Shown here: piece after piece, positions 8,299 through 17,289 of the stretch
How the letters are laid out: each line of letters opens with the position of its first letter
How positions within the stretch are numbered: the stretch's first letter is position 1
NCBI GenBank assembly: GCA_016218025.1
Contig: JACRFD010000029.1
Coordinates: forward strand, 1 to 55,630
Origin: Ignavibacteriales bacterium
GTDB lineage: Bacteria; Bacteroidota; Ignavibacteria; UBA10030; SZUA-254
Length of the DNA: 55,630 nt
Direction: 5' to 3'
Made by a program: the position numbers and the translations under genes
The notes under the pieces: generated by a model
Told to the model about the DNA's origin: nothing
The model's database searches: none
Seen by the model: only the letters and a program-made list of their open reading frames with translations

Positions 8299-9162
8299 TC
8301 AATGTAATAATCTATCCATAATCATAAGAATAAACAAGATCGGAAGATAGATTATAGAAGTAATGAACAGCAATCGTGCTTTTGAATTCGTGCGATCACG
8401 AAATAGAATCAGTCCAACTGTTAAATATCCGAGCGACAATATCAGAGCGCCGGTAAAATAGATCGTGCTTGCAAGTCCAACTAACGCAGGCATGATTGAA
8501 GCGGGAACAAGAGCTATGCAATAAATTAAAACTTGCCGGGTTGCAGAAATTCCGGTAGGGTCAACAACGGTGATGACTTTGTAACCGGCACGTTCATAAT
8601 CTTCGCGGTGAATCCAGGCGAGTGCGAGAAAATGCGGCGTTTGCCAGAAGAATAAAATAAAGAAAAGTGATAATCCCTGTATTGAAATATTTCCCGTCAT
8701 TGCAGTCCACCCGATAAGCGGCGGAAGCGCGCCCGCGATGCCGCCGATAACAGTGGCAAACGGAGTGCGGCGTTTCATCGGCGTGTATAAAAGTAAATAG
8801 ATAATTAACGTCGCTGCTGTTAGAACCGCCGCGATGATGGTTGTGAAAACCGCCAGATAGATGCAGCCGATGAAAGATAGAATCAATCCAAATAATAGAA
8901 CATTATTGGCAGGTAATCTATTTGCAGGAAGTGGACGTAATCCGGTTCTTGTCATGCGGGCATCATAGTCACGTTCGAGATACTGATTTAGCGCCCCCGC
9001 CCCACCGCCTGCAATGAAAGCTCCGATGAATAGATGCCACAGCAAATACAAATTATCCGTTCCAACCGATGCAAGGTATGCACTGCCGACGGCTGTGCTC
9101 ACCGAGACAAATGTTAATCCCGGTTTAGTGAGGGCGAGGTAATTAGAAAGTTTGTATATCAT
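8299..9162 (-). CDS. ctaB: Protoheme IX farnesyltransferase (heme O synthase)
   Basis: UbiA-family prenyltransferase of 287 residues that attaches farnesyl to heme B to give heme O for terminal oxidases. The first Asp-rich motif is NQYLERDYDARMTRT, with RPLPANR after it, and the second conserved loop is HREDYERAGYKV. About nine membrane helices are visible. It lies downstream of the Act-Cox operon on the same strand, separated by a GIY-YIG gene and repeats, so it may be transcribed separately while serving that oxidase. No ctaA (heme A synthase) is in the window, so whether the oxidase carries heme A or O cannot be decided here. Confidence 0.92.
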   Translation of the reverse strand: MIYKLSNYLALTKPGLTFVSVSTAVGSAYLASVGTDNLYLLWHLFIGAFIAGGGAGALNQYLERDYDARMTRTGLRPLPANRLPANNVLLFGLILSFIGCIYLAVFTTIIAAVLTAATLIIYLLLYTPMKRRTPFATVIGGIAGALPPLIGWTAMTGNISIQGLSLFFILFFWQTPHFLALAWIHREDYERAGYKVITVVDPTGISATRQVLIYCIALVPASIMPALVGLASTIYFTGALILSLGYLTVGLILFRDRTNSKARLLFITSIIYLPILFILMIMDRLLH

Positions 9163-9223
9163 ATTTTAGCGATTGAAGAAACTAACTCTGATATCCATTT
9201 TTAATGAGTCCTTAGACTATCTC

Positions 9224-9270
9224 TGTCATTTCGAATTCCGCAAAGCGGGATGAGAAATCTTTATCTTGTC
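9224..9270. repeat. Dispersed palindromic repeat, partial copy 2
   Basis: Starts TGTCATTTCGAATTCCG, carries the CCGCAAAGCGG mini-hairpin and GAGAAATCTTTATCTTG, matching one half of the element at 4611-4738. The other half is missing. Confidence 0.65.
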
Positions 9271-9303
9271 TCATAAATAAAACACCCATCAAGCCTCGGG
9301 TAT

Positions 9304-9597
9304 TCAGCACCACTCGTCCGATAAATCTTTCCATTCAGGATTCACCGAGTTGATCAATTTATTTTTCTTCTCTCTTCTCCATTTCTTAATTTCTTTTTCT
9401 CTCTGAATGGCTGAATAAACATTTGTTGTGTGCTCATAATAAACTAATTTATTAACGTTGTACTTTTGAGTAAATCCTTTCACTACCTTGTGTTTATGCT
9501 CGTAAATTCTTCGTTCTAAATTATTTGTTACACCCGTGTACAGAACTTTATTGTTCCAGTTTGTCATGAGATAAATATAAAAATTATAATTTCTCAT
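9304..9597 (-). CDS. GIY-YIG domain protein
   Basis: A 97-residue stand-alone GIY-YIG nuclease-fold protein (UPF0213/YhbQ-like family). The motif is seen as FYIYLMTNWNNKVLYTGVTN, followed by the conserved Arg in NLERRIYEHKH and by YYEHTTNVYSAIQREKEIK with the catalytic Glu region, ending near WRREKK and NPEWKDL. Such genes are scattered and often mobile in this group. The biological role is not established. It sits between repeats, between ctaB and the Cox operon, in what is probably an insertion hot spot. Confidence 0.88.
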   Translation of the reverse strand: MRNYNFYIYLMTNWNNKVLYTGVTNNLERRIYEHKHKVVKGFTQKYNVNKLVYYEHTTNVYSAIQREKEIKKWRREKKNKLINSVNPEWKDLSDEWC

Positions 9598-9641
9598 ATA
9601 TAATTTATATCGACAATATCAATTCTCCTACAGAATTACAT

Positions 9642-9732
9642 ATTGTCATTTCGAGCGTAGCGAGAAATCTTATTAAGGATTCAAAGGTTAGATTTCTCAG
9701 TCGTCCCTACGGGACTTCTTCGAAATGACAAT
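9642..9732. repeat. Dispersed palindromic repeat, copy 3
   Basis: A 91-bp element with perfect inverted ends ATTGTCATTTCGA and TCGAAATGACAAT and internal GAGAAATCTTA facing TAGATTTCTC. It is the compact version of the element at 4611-4738 and lies just downstream of the Act-Cox operon, where it could also act as a terminator. Confidence 0.8.
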
Positions 9733-9820
9733 GAATGTTAATACTATTCTAAGAATCCAATTTATAAATTTCAAGATGTTTCTCAAGCTGTAACAGGATC
9801 AACATGACAAAAAGTAAAAA

Positions 9821-11152
9821 CTATTTCCCAACCTTACTCAGCAAATAACTCACAATCGAATCGGCTTCAGCGGGCTTTAAGCCCTGATTTGGCATTGGAG
9901 GATAAGCAGGATTTATCTTGGATGGATTCAGAACAAAAGCCATGATTTTAGCTTTATCACCGTTGTACTTAGGAATAGTTTCATTGTAAGGCGGGCCGAC
10001 TTTTTTCTGATCAAAGAGATGACATGCAGAACATTTGGCATTGAAAATATCTTCGCCGGTCATTACAGCCATCGCGATACCAAGTTTAGTTTTTAACTCT
10101 TCAGTGTTCTTGTCATATTTCAGAGCGAGAACAGCAGAGTGTTCTTTAGTCGCATTGCCAATCATAATATGATCGTTAATGATGAGCGAGGCGGCTGCGC
10201 AGAGAAACATAAAAAAACCGTATCCAACAGCTTTCAGATCCCGCAGTTTGAAATAGCCATACAAAAAATGTGCGGATAGGAATAGAAATAAAAGCGTTAA
10301 TCCGGCAAGAAGATAAATTGTCCCGGAAAGCACATCAATCGAAAGCGTGAAGACATTCAGCAGAACCAACGCCGGCAATACAAGCATCGAGATAACTATG
10401 AATCGTCTGGCAATTTTATGAACAAGTTCTTTTAACTGCTCATCCATTTCCGCCTTCCGACCCTGATATGCAAAGAAGAAATATAAAACACAGACACTTG
10501 TAATACCGAATGAAAATGCCAGAATAATCAAAAACTTCAACCACACATCAAACGAAATTAAAACATCGAATATCGAACCGATGCTTGTCCAGCTTGAAGG
10601 ATTAGTTGTAACACTGAATGCCGAAGCGTAAAGAAACACAGCAACAAATAGAAAGAACAATCCCCACTTGCCTGTACGAATATGAACGCTTGTATTTGTT
10701 CTGCGATAATCATCAACATCGCCGTTTGCCTTATTATCTTCTACGACATCGAGCAGTCCTTGAACTCTGAATGTATATTTATACGTATACAAAAGAACGA
10801 GAGCGGCAACAAGAGATAAAAATCCGAATCCAGCCAATCCTACGGATATAGACACTGTGGACTGAAGCATCTGGGCGTAAACAAAAACGAGCGATAAGCC
10901 GGGAATAATTCCAAGAAACGCAAGCACACTTTTGTTGTACAAGACAACATCGATTATTGTCCTCGATAATTTATTATACGACGGATTATTCTCCTTTCTC
11001 CCTTTTCTATCAAAAAAGTAAGAGAGTACAGATGAGCCAAGTAAGAATGTCAGGAATGGTACGAACACGAGCGAATTGATCGCGGCAATCAGTACGATTA
11101 AATGAAAATGTTCCAATGATTGAGGAAGAGCCGCATCCTTCAAAAAATCCAT
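9821..11152 (-). CDS. Eight-helix membrane protein with C-terminal cytochrome c domain
   Basis: A 443-residue protein. About eight hydrophobic helices span residues ~17-345; a mono-heme cytochrome c domain follows with C374-x-x-C377-H and a likely Met axial ligand in YPPMPNQGL. A histidine pair (EHFH, about residues 15-18) opens the first helix. It is the last gene of the Act-Cox operon, with GGAG before its ATG and only 2 bp after coxB. It could pass electrons to the CuA centre or anchor a supercomplex, but I do not recognise the membrane part as a named family. Its place suggests a dedicated oxidase partner. Confidence 0.7.
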   Translation of the reverse strand: MDFLKDAALPQSLEHFHLIVLIAAINSLVFVPFLTFLLGSSVLSYFFDRKGRKENNPSYNKLSRTIIDVVLYNKSVLAFLGIIPGLSLVFVYAQMLQSTVSISVGLAGFGFLSLVAALVLLYTYKYTFRVQGLLDVVEDNKANGDVDDYRRTNTSVHIRTGKWGLFFLFVAVFLYASAFSVTTNPSSWTSIGSIFDVLISFDVWLKFLIILAFSFGITSVCVLYFFFAYQGRKAEMDEQLKELVHKIARRFIVISMLVLPALVLLNVFTLSIDVLSGTIYLLAGLTLLFLFLSAHFLYGYFKLRDLKAVGYGFFMFLCAAASLIINDHIMIGNATKEHSAVLALKYDKNTEELKTKLGIAMAVMTGEDIFNAKCSACHLFDQKKVGPPYNETIPKYNGDKAKIMAFVLNPSKINPAYPPMPNQGLKPAEADSIVSYLLSKVGK

Positions 11153-11154
11153 AC

Positions 11155-11814
11155 TTACTCCTTCACCTTTTCTTCCGCAAGCATAGGCAGATATGGCTTC
11201 GATTGCTTCTGAGAAGCTTCTTTATACCATTGCTCAAACCCGGAGGAATCTTTCGCAACTACTTTCGTGTACATGTATGAATGATTCAATCCACAATATT
11301 CAGCACATGCAATATCGTATGAAGCCGCTCTGGGAGTTTTAAACCACATGACATTTTCGCGGTTAGGAATTACATCTTTCTTGATACGAAATTCAGGAAT
11401 GTAAAGAGAATGGTTCACATCCAATGAATGAAGCGACAGTTTGATCGGAGTGTTGACAGGAACATATAGCGTATCGGTTTTTACACCGTTAGGATATTCG
11501 AACGACCATGCCCACATTCGGGCGGTAACTTTGATAAGATGCGCGCCTTCAGGAACTGTGATTTCTTTCAGATAACCTTGCCAGCCCAGATAAAACATTC
11601 CCATGAATAAAACTAACGGGATGATAGTCCATGTTAGCTCAAGCGGCACATTCCCGTCGATATTAGTCGGATTAGGATTCCTCTTACGGCTGTATCGGAT
11701 AATGAAGTACACCATTGCTATCATCAATCCCAGCAGTACAAGCGATGAGATTCCGACAACGATTAGAAACGTTGTATCAACATATTCCGAAAATGGCGAA
11801 GCATCTTGTAACAT
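11155..11814 (-). CDS. coxB: Cytochrome c oxidase subunit II
   Basis: Subunit II (219 residues) accepts electrons from cytochrome c at a binuclear CuA centre and passes them to heme in subunit I. Two N-terminal helices (about 17-40 and 62-82) precede a cupredoxin domain. CuA ligands are visible: His in LDVNHSLYIPEF and the loop CAEYCGLNHSYM with two Cys, Glu-backbone, His and Met. The aromatic WAWSF patch for electron entry is present. No fused cytochrome c domain follows, unlike many caa3 subunits; separate cytochrome genes lie on both sides of the cox genes. It is unusual in being downstream of subunits I, III and IV. Confidence 0.95.
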   Translation of the reverse strand: MLQDASPFSEYVDTTFLIVVGISSLVLLGLMIAMVYFIIRYSRKRNPNPTNIDGNVPLELTWTIIPLVLFMGMFYLGWQGYLKEITVPEGAHLIKVTARMWAWSFEYPNGVKTDTLYVPVNTPIKLSLHSLDVNHSLYIPEFRIKKDVIPNRENVMWFKTPRAASYDIACAEYCGLNHSYMYTKVVAKDSSGFEQWYKEASQKQSKPYLPMLAEEKVKE

Positions 11815-11822
11815 ATTAAGTC

Positions 11823-12119
11823 CTAATAAAACGCGTAGTCGAAAAATGTGAGTGAAATAAATATCACGAGCGTTGCGACGGCAACGAGAACGAATATTTT
11901 GAACATCTTATCTTCAAACTTCAAATGCATGAAAACATTCAGCACCAATATAGATTTTATGGAAGCGATAACAAGCGAGGTTATTATAACCCATCTGCCG
12001 AGATCGATACCGGCGAGCGTTACCGTTATGCCGGTAAATGCGAGCAGACCGAGCCAGATCAAAATATATCTGCCGTAACCGATTGAATGTTGTGTATGTT
12101 GTTCTTCGTGCTGAGACAT
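11823..12119 (-). CDS. coxD: Cytochrome c oxidase subunit IV
   Basis: A 98-residue protein of the prokaryotic COX4 family with three membrane helices (about 13-35, 40-60 and 70-95). HSIGYGRYILIWLGLLAFTG and VFMHLKFEDKMF are family-typical. It is a small accessory subunit thought to stabilise subunits I and III. It lies 3 bp after coxC and 8 bp before coxB. Confidence 0.88.
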   Translation of the reverse strand: MSQHEEQHTQHSIGYGRYILIWLGLLAFTGITVTLAGIDLGRWVIITSLVIASIKSILVLNVFMHLKFEDKMFKIFVLVAVATLVIFISLTFFDYAFY

Positions 12120-12122
12120 AAA

Positions 12123-12737
12123 TTAACTGATCAAATAAAATAACGGAAACAGGAAAATCCAGATTATATCTACAAGATGCCAGTAGAGTCCGCCCGCTTC
12201 AAGCTTTACATACGATTGCTGATTGATTTTTCCGCTTGCGATGAAGACCATACTAAACAAAAGCACTACCATACCGATTATAACGTGAAGCGCATGAAGT
12301 CCGGTCATCACATAATACAAACCGAAGTACAATATTTCGCCCGGTGGTTTGTTAAGAAGCTCAGGCGATTGCGGATAAATGCCGATGGATATTTTATGAC
12401 TCCACTCGAAATATTTATTCACCAAAAAAGCCAATGCGAAAATTATCGTCATCCCGATCAGCATCATCGATAGATGTTTTTTCCCTTGCTGAATCGCCGT
12501 AATAGATAATGCCACCGTTAAACTGCTAGTGAGAAGTATAATTGTGTTTACGGTTCCAATAAGAGTGTCTAATTCTCTAGCCGCGAGTGAGAATTGTTCC
12601 GGAAATTTAAATCGATAAACAGCATAGATAATAAATAACCCACCGAAAAGAATTAGCTCGGTGAACAGAAAAAGCCACATTCCCATTCGTGAGCCGACAT
12701 CGTCGCGGTGTGTATGTGTAGTTGCTGCTGTGGTCAT
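12123..12737 (-). CDS. coxC: Cytochrome c oxidase subunit III
   Basis: Subunit III (204 residues, five helices), supporting proton uptake and complex stability. Visible family features are GMWLFLFTELILFGGLF, the central region ending with GLHALHVIIGMVVLLF, and the final VDIIWIFLFPLFYLI helix. Its ATG overlaps the coxA TGA (ATGA), so the two are coupled. Confidence 0.94.
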   Translation of the reverse strand: MTTAATTHTHRDDVGSRMGMWLFLFTELILFGGLFIIYAVYRFKFPEQFSLAARELDTLIGTVNTIILLTSSLTVALSITAIQQGKKHLSMMLIGMTIIFALAFLVNKYFEWSHKISIGIYPQSPELLNKPPGEILYFGLYYVMTGLHALHVIIGMVVLLFSMVFIASGKINQQSYVKLEAGGLYWHLVDIIWIFLFPLFYLIS

Positions 12738-14371
12738 TTAATTAACTCCGGTTTAATTTCATACTCGGAATAATCGTATGGACCTTTTTCAACAACAGGA
12801 ATTTCGTGGAAGTTCTCGACTGGCGGTGGCGATGCGACAGTCCATTCAAGTGTTTTACCACCCCAAGGATTTGCAGACGCTTTCATACCTTTCTTCAAAG
12901 AGATCAATAGATTAATGAATATGACGAGTATCCCGATAAAAAGAATCCATGAACCGACAGTAGAGACTATATGATACGATTGATATTGAGGTAAATAATC
13001 ATAATACCTGCGCGGCATTCCTAAATATCCGAGTATAAACATCGGAAAATAAAGTGTGTTAAACCCAATTGTCATCAAAAGCCAACCGATGATTGCCGGA
13101 GTTTTCTTAAACATTTTTCCGAACATTTTCGGAAACCAGAAGTGCATAGCCGCCATCAATCCGAATCCGGTTCCGCCGAACATAACATAATGAAAATGCC
13201 CGACCACAAAATATGTATCCTGCACATGGATGTTCACCGCAAGCACACCAAGCATTAAACCCGTCAATCCGCCGATTGAAAACTGGAAGATGAACGATAA
13301 AACAAAAAGAAACGGAACTTCAATTTTAATCGACCCTTTATATAGAGTAGCAATCCAATTGAAAACTTTTATCGCGCTTGGAATTGAAACAAGAAACGTT
13401 AGAAGAGAAAAGATAAACATTCCGGTATTGCTCATCCCGACTGTGAACATATGATGCGCCCACACCAGCGAGCCGATAAAAGCGATTGCTAAACTTGAGT
13501 ACGCGATAACTTTATATCCGAAAATAGTCCTTCGCGCGAACACGGGAAGAATTTCTGAAACAACACCAAGTCCCGGAAGAATCATGATGTAAACAGCCGG
13601 ATGCGAATAAATCCAGAACAGATGTTGATAGAGAACCGGATCGCCTCCTAAGTTCGGATCGAAGATACCGACACCGAACAATCGCTCTACAACCACAAGC
13701 AGCAAAGTAATTCCTATAACCGGAGTCGCAAGAATCTGAATCCATGCGGTTGAATATAATGCCCAGGTAAACAGCGGCATCTTAAACCACGTCATCCCCG
13801 GTGCTCTCATCCGGTGAATAGTGGTTATGAAATTCAATCCGGTTAATATTGATGAGAATCCAAGTATGAACGCCGCAAACAATGCAGGTATAACATTAGT
13901 TGTTGTACGGATACTGTACGGAACATAAAATGTCCAGCCGGTATCCGCGGGACCGCCGGGCAGAAAGAGTGAAACAAGAGCTAACAAACCTCCTGTTATA
14001 AACAACCACCATGAGAGGAGATTAAGCCGCGGGAAAAATACATCCTTCGCGCCAATCATGAGCGGCAGTAAGAAATTCCCGAACACAGCCGGCAAACCGG
14101 GAATGATGAAAAGAAAAATCATCATTATACCATGCAGTGTAAAGAAAGTGTTGTACGTTTGTGGTTGCATTATAGTTTTGCCCGGAGTCAACATTTCCAA
14201 ACGCATAAGAACACCGAGAACAACTGCTGTCATAAAGAAAACCAGCATTGATACCATGTAGAGTATACCGATTCGTTTGTGATCGGTGCTGAATATCCAG
14301 GCGCCTATTCCTTTGCGGTTTGTCTGCGCGTGTAAATAATCCGGCTCTATCGCTGGCACATTTGAAGTCAT
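12734..14371 (-). CDS. coxA: Cytochrome c oxidase subunit I (A2-type)
   Basis: The catalytic heme-copper subunit (545 residues, about 12 helices) that reduces oxygen to water and pumps protons. Ligand histidines appear in TLHGIMMIFLF, YSHPAVYIMILPG (CuB His and the cross-linked Tyr), WAHHMFTVGMS (CuB His pair) and VGHFHYVMFGG (heme ligands). The helix-VI sequence YSHPAVY, rather than GHPEVY, is the signature of A2-type oxidases, as in Rhodothermus marinus caa3. Its start overlaps the SCO gene stop as ATGA. A C-terminal tail of about 40 residues follows the last helix. Confidence 0.96.
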   Translation of the reverse strand: MTSNVPAIEPDYLHAQTNRKGIGAWIFSTDHKRIGILYMVSMLVFFMTAVVLGVLMRLEMLTPGKTIMQPQTYNTFFTLHGIMMIFLFIIPGLPAVFGNFLLPLMIGAKDVFFPRLNLLSWWLFITGGLLALVSLFLPGGPADTGWTFYVPYSIRTTTNVIPALFAAFILGFSSILTGLNFITTIHRMRAPGMTWFKMPLFTWALYSTAWIQILATPVIGITLLLVVVERLFGVGIFDPNLGGDPVLYQHLFWIYSHPAVYIMILPGLGVVSEILPVFARRTIFGYKVIAYSSLAIAFIGSLVWAHHMFTVGMSNTGMFIFSLLTFLVSIPSAIKVFNWIATLYKGSIKIEVPFLFVLSFIFQFSIGGLTGLMLGVLAVNIHVQDTYFVVGHFHYVMFGGTGFGLMAAMHFWFPKMFGKMFKKTPAIIGWLLMTIGFNTLYFPMFILGYLGMPRRYYDYLPQYQSYHIVSTVGSWILFIGILVIFINLLISLKKGMKASANPWGGKTLEWTVASPPPVENFHEIPVVEKGPYDYSEYEIKPELIK

Positions 14372-15156
14372 ACGTTAGAAACCTTTCCGGAATTTTTCTT
14401 TTTCGGACGAACCAAAAAAATTATAATAAATATTAAAACGAAACCAATGGTAGCGGCAAAACCGATACTCAAATAGTTAAACGCGTAGCGTTTGCCCTCC
14501 GGATCGTAACTGTAGCAGAACTTTAAAACTTTGGCTATTGTCGGTGTGGCTTTCCCTTCAGATGCTTCAATAACTGCCATCTTAACATCGAACGGAAGAT
14601 GCTGAACGCCGTAAAGATAGCGGGTAATTTTCCCTTGCGGAGAAAGAACAATCAAAGAAGCAGCATGAATCCAGTCTCTTCCGCTGCGCTGGAAGTAGAA
14701 ACCTGCGGCATCAGTCACGCGGTAAATATTAGCGCTATCGCCGGTGTAAAATTTCCATCCATTGGGATTGACCGGCTTTTTAATTTCTGCTAAATAATTT
14801 TCTTTCTTTTCTTTACCCAACTCAGGTTTCTCATTATGATCAAAACTCAAAGTAAGTATCTGGTAATCTTTACCCAAAGTTAAATCCATCTTGCTGACAA
14901 CATCGGTCATTTCTCGCAGAAGCGGATTGCAGATACCTGCACACTTATAATAGACGAAAGTTACGATAGTCGGCTTGTTGATTATCGATTTTAGCGAAAC
15001 CAAATTACCATCTTCATCATAAAATTCTTCCTCCATCGGAATTGTTTGTCCTAATTTTTCGATAATCCCAACGGGCGGCTTTGGTTGTTCCTGATTTGAA
15101 TAACCCAAAACGGACAAGATCGTTACGAAAAAAAAGATGATTATAAGTTTTTTCAA
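14368..15156 (-). CDS. SCO1/SenC copper chaperone
   Basis: A 262-residue SCO-family thioredoxin-fold protein that delivers copper to the CuA site of subunit II. It has an N-terminal signal or anchor (1-20), the copper-binding pair C72-x3-C76 in YKCAGICNP, the later conserved His (IHAASLIVLSPQGKI) and an extra C-terminal membrane helix (about 225-250). It sits between a cytochrome c gene and coxA in the Act-Cox operon, so its client is almost certainly this oxidase. Confidence 0.93.
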   Translation of the reverse strand: MKKLIIIFFFVTILSVLGYSNQEQPKPPVGIIEKLGQTIPMEEEFYDEDGNLVSLKSIINKPTIVTFVYYKCAGICNPLLREMTDVVSKMDLTLGKDYQILTLSFDHNEKPELGKEKKENYLAEIKKPVNPNGWKFYTGDSANIYRVTDAAGFYFQRSGRDWIHAASLIVLSPQGKITRYLYGVQHLPFDVKMAVIEASEGKATPTIAKVLKFCYSYDPEGKRYAFNYLSIGFAATIGFVLIFIIIFLVRPKKKNSGKVSNV

Positions 15157-15157
15157 A

Positions 15158-16108
15158 TTATTTTTCCTTCAGTCCAACAACAGTTACAATATATTTATGC
15201 ATTTGCTGCCATTCATCTGATGAAAGCTGCACGACATTCGCATTGAATCCGGATTGAATCGGATCGGCAGTTACGGTTTTTATAAATTGGTCTATTCCAA
15301 TCTGATTATTCCGGCTGTTGCTGAAACCTGTAAACACCTTAGATGCATTTCGCACAACGCGCCAAAAAATATCGGCACCCGGACTCTCTTCTGCCAGCGA
15401 CAATTTCAGTTCATCAGAAATTTTCACTTCGCTGATTTTTGTTTCATTCGCTATGATTTGCATTGCTTTCTTAACGGGAATCTGACCGGCGACATTCATC
15501 CCCTTTGAAAGCTGGTAAGTTGCATCAAGCTGCTTCAGTTCTTCAGGAGAATCAACCGGATGCCCAGCAGCGAATGATCTCACATAATGAATCAATCCGA
15601 ATCGATCTTCAGGCGATAAATAATTATAAGAAGCCATGCCGCTTCCGGCAATTCCTTCCTGAAGCGTTTTGTAAATTTGAGAAACTTTCGATCCATTTTT
15701 CCATCCATCGAGCAAATGGAAATTTCTCGGTTTCGGATTTAATGTCGGGGCTGTTGGTCCATCACCCTGTCCGTTATCGCCATGACACGACGAGCAATTA
15801 GCTTTGAATAATTCTTTACCTTTTGCAACAAGTTCTGGAGATGAAATCCCGACTTTCAAAACATCGACGGGCGGTATAACTCTCGCGCTTTGCATCGGAA
15901 TATCCTGAACGAAAGCTATTGAATCGCTAAGCACAGCAGGTGCAATCGAATTTTTTCCAATGTTCGTCAGATTCGAAATATAAAGATAACCGAGCGCGCC
16001 CAGAATAACCACGAAATAAAAATAAGAATAGCCGAAAAGCTTCGCCGGTTTTTTCAGCAAATCGCTCCAATCTATCTCGGCTTTATATTTAGGATTGTTT
16101 TCCATCAT
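15158..16108 (-). CDS. Membrane-anchored mono-heme cytochrome c
   Basis: A 316-residue protein with one N-terminal helix (about 25-48) and a cytochrome c domain around C105-x-x-C108-H (NCSSCHGDNGQGDGPTAPTL). The region after about residue 195 has no recognised fold and lacks another heme motif. It follows actF with an ATGA overlap and precedes the SCO gene, so it probably carries electrons from Alternative Complex III to the CuA centre of the oxidase. It is a second cytochrome c beyond the one fused to ActD. Confidence 0.85.
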   Translation of the reverse strand: MMENNPKYKAEIDWSDLLKKPAKLFGYSYFYFVVILGALGYLYISNLTNIGKNSIAPAVLSDSIAFVQDIPMQSARVIPPVDVLKVGISSPELVAKGKELFKANCSSCHGDNGQGDGPTAPTLNPKPRNFHLLDGWKNGSKVSQIYKTLQEGIAGSGMASYNYLSPEDRFGLIHYVRSFAAGHPVDSPEELKQLDATYQLSKGMNVAGQIPVKKAMQIIANETKISEVKISDELKLSLAEESPGADIFWRVVRNASKVFTGFSNSRNNQIGIDQFIKTVTADPIQSGFNANVVQLSSDEWQQMHKYIVTVVGLKEK

Positions 16109-17289
16109 AATCTGAATTTCAATCCCCGTTCCAGTTTTGGATCGCCAACCGGCATCAGGTTATGCCGTTTCATTTTATATCCAAGGACAACAATCACGAG
16201 TCCGATTATTAATATCGGAAAACAGATTTCCATCCATCCAATGGTTACACCGTTCGCGTAGGTTGGCATAACGAGCCAGTAAAGATCGAAAAGATGTGCG
16301 AATAAAATCCATATTGCCATGAACTTCAGCCGTTTCAAATTCATTTTTGCTTCCTGCGGCAGCAACAAAAAGTATGGAACCGCAAAATGAACTATGATTA
16401 GGAGAACAGAAACGAACTGCATTCCGCCTTCCCACCGCTTCATAAACCAAATGGTTTCTTCCGGCAGGTTTGCGTACCAGATTAATAGAAACTGACTGAA
16501 AGCGATATACGCCCAAAAATTTATGAATGCAAATAGAAGTGCGCCAAGACTATAGAAATGATCCCGTTTAAGATTTTGCAAATAACCGTTCTCATGGAAT
16601 TCAACTATGATATAAGTCGCTGTGGCTACGGCAGCCAAAACCGTTCCAGAAAAATAATAAACACCAAGAATGGTCGAGAACCAGTGCGGCTCCAAACTCA
16701 TAGCCCAATCAACTGCTGTAACTGTAAGAGTTATCGCGAATACCGGCAGGAATACCGCTGCCAACCGAATGTTGATTGTAGTTAGCTTTTGATCTTTTGA
16801 TAGATCCTGCTTCAAAGAATTACGCGTGAACAGCCAATAGAACAAATTCCAGAGAGCAAACACAACAACAAAACGTATGATAAAGAAATTCAAATTGAGA
16901 TACGGCTGTTTGCCTTTAAGCAGTTCATCTGTTCCGACTGTTCCCAAATCTGTCCAATGGAAAATATCGTGCAGATGAAAAAACATGGGAAGCGCAACAA
17001 TCGGTGCAATCAGTATTAGTCCGCCGAGGAACTCATTCACTCTGCGCATTGGAACACTCCAGACCGCGCCCGCAATATATTCAAGCGCGATCAGAAATAT
17101 TGAACCAACTGCAATGCTCGTGATAAATAAAAATCCAACTATGTTGTTGAATGCCGCTTCTCTTGGATTTACCGTATATCCGACTGCATAAATTACGATA
17201 CCGAGAAACAATAATGCCCATCCGATATTTTTTACTTTGGAGGGAAGTTCTTTTTTCATCGGTTCGATATTGAAATGTGTATCGCTCAC
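16105..17289 (-). CDS. actF: Alternative Complex III membrane subunit ActF
   Basis: A 394-residue integral membrane protein with about ten helices, the second quinol-oxidoreductase membrane subunit of Alternative Complex III. It is related to ActC/NrfD. Features include WSVPMRRVNEFLGG, VDWAMSLEPHWFSTILGVYY and the C-terminal PVGDPKLERGLKF. The start is a GTG at 17289 overlapping the TGA of the upstream gene (GTGA); a longer reading would add a spurious N-terminus encoded opposite the neighbouring cytochrome domain. Confidence 0.92.
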   Translation of the reverse strand: MSDTHFNIEPMKKELPSKVKNIGWALLFLGIVIYAVGYTVNPREAAFNNIVGFLFITSIAVGSIFLIALEYIAGAVWSVPMRRVNEFLGGLILIAPIVALPMFFHLHDIFHWTDLGTVGTDELLKGKQPYLNLNFFIIRFVVVFALWNLFYWLFTRNSLKQDLSKDQKLTTINIRLAAVFLPVFAITLTVTAVDWAMSLEPHWFSTILGVYYFSGTVLAAVATATYIIVEFHENGYLQNLKRDHFYSLGALLFAFINFWAYIAFSQFLLIWYANLPEETIWFMKRWEGGMQFVSVLLIIVHFAVPYFLLLPQEAKMNLKRLKFMAIWILFAHLFDLYWLVMPTYANGVTIGWMEICFPILIIGLVIVVLGYKMKRHNLMPVGDPKLERGLKFRL

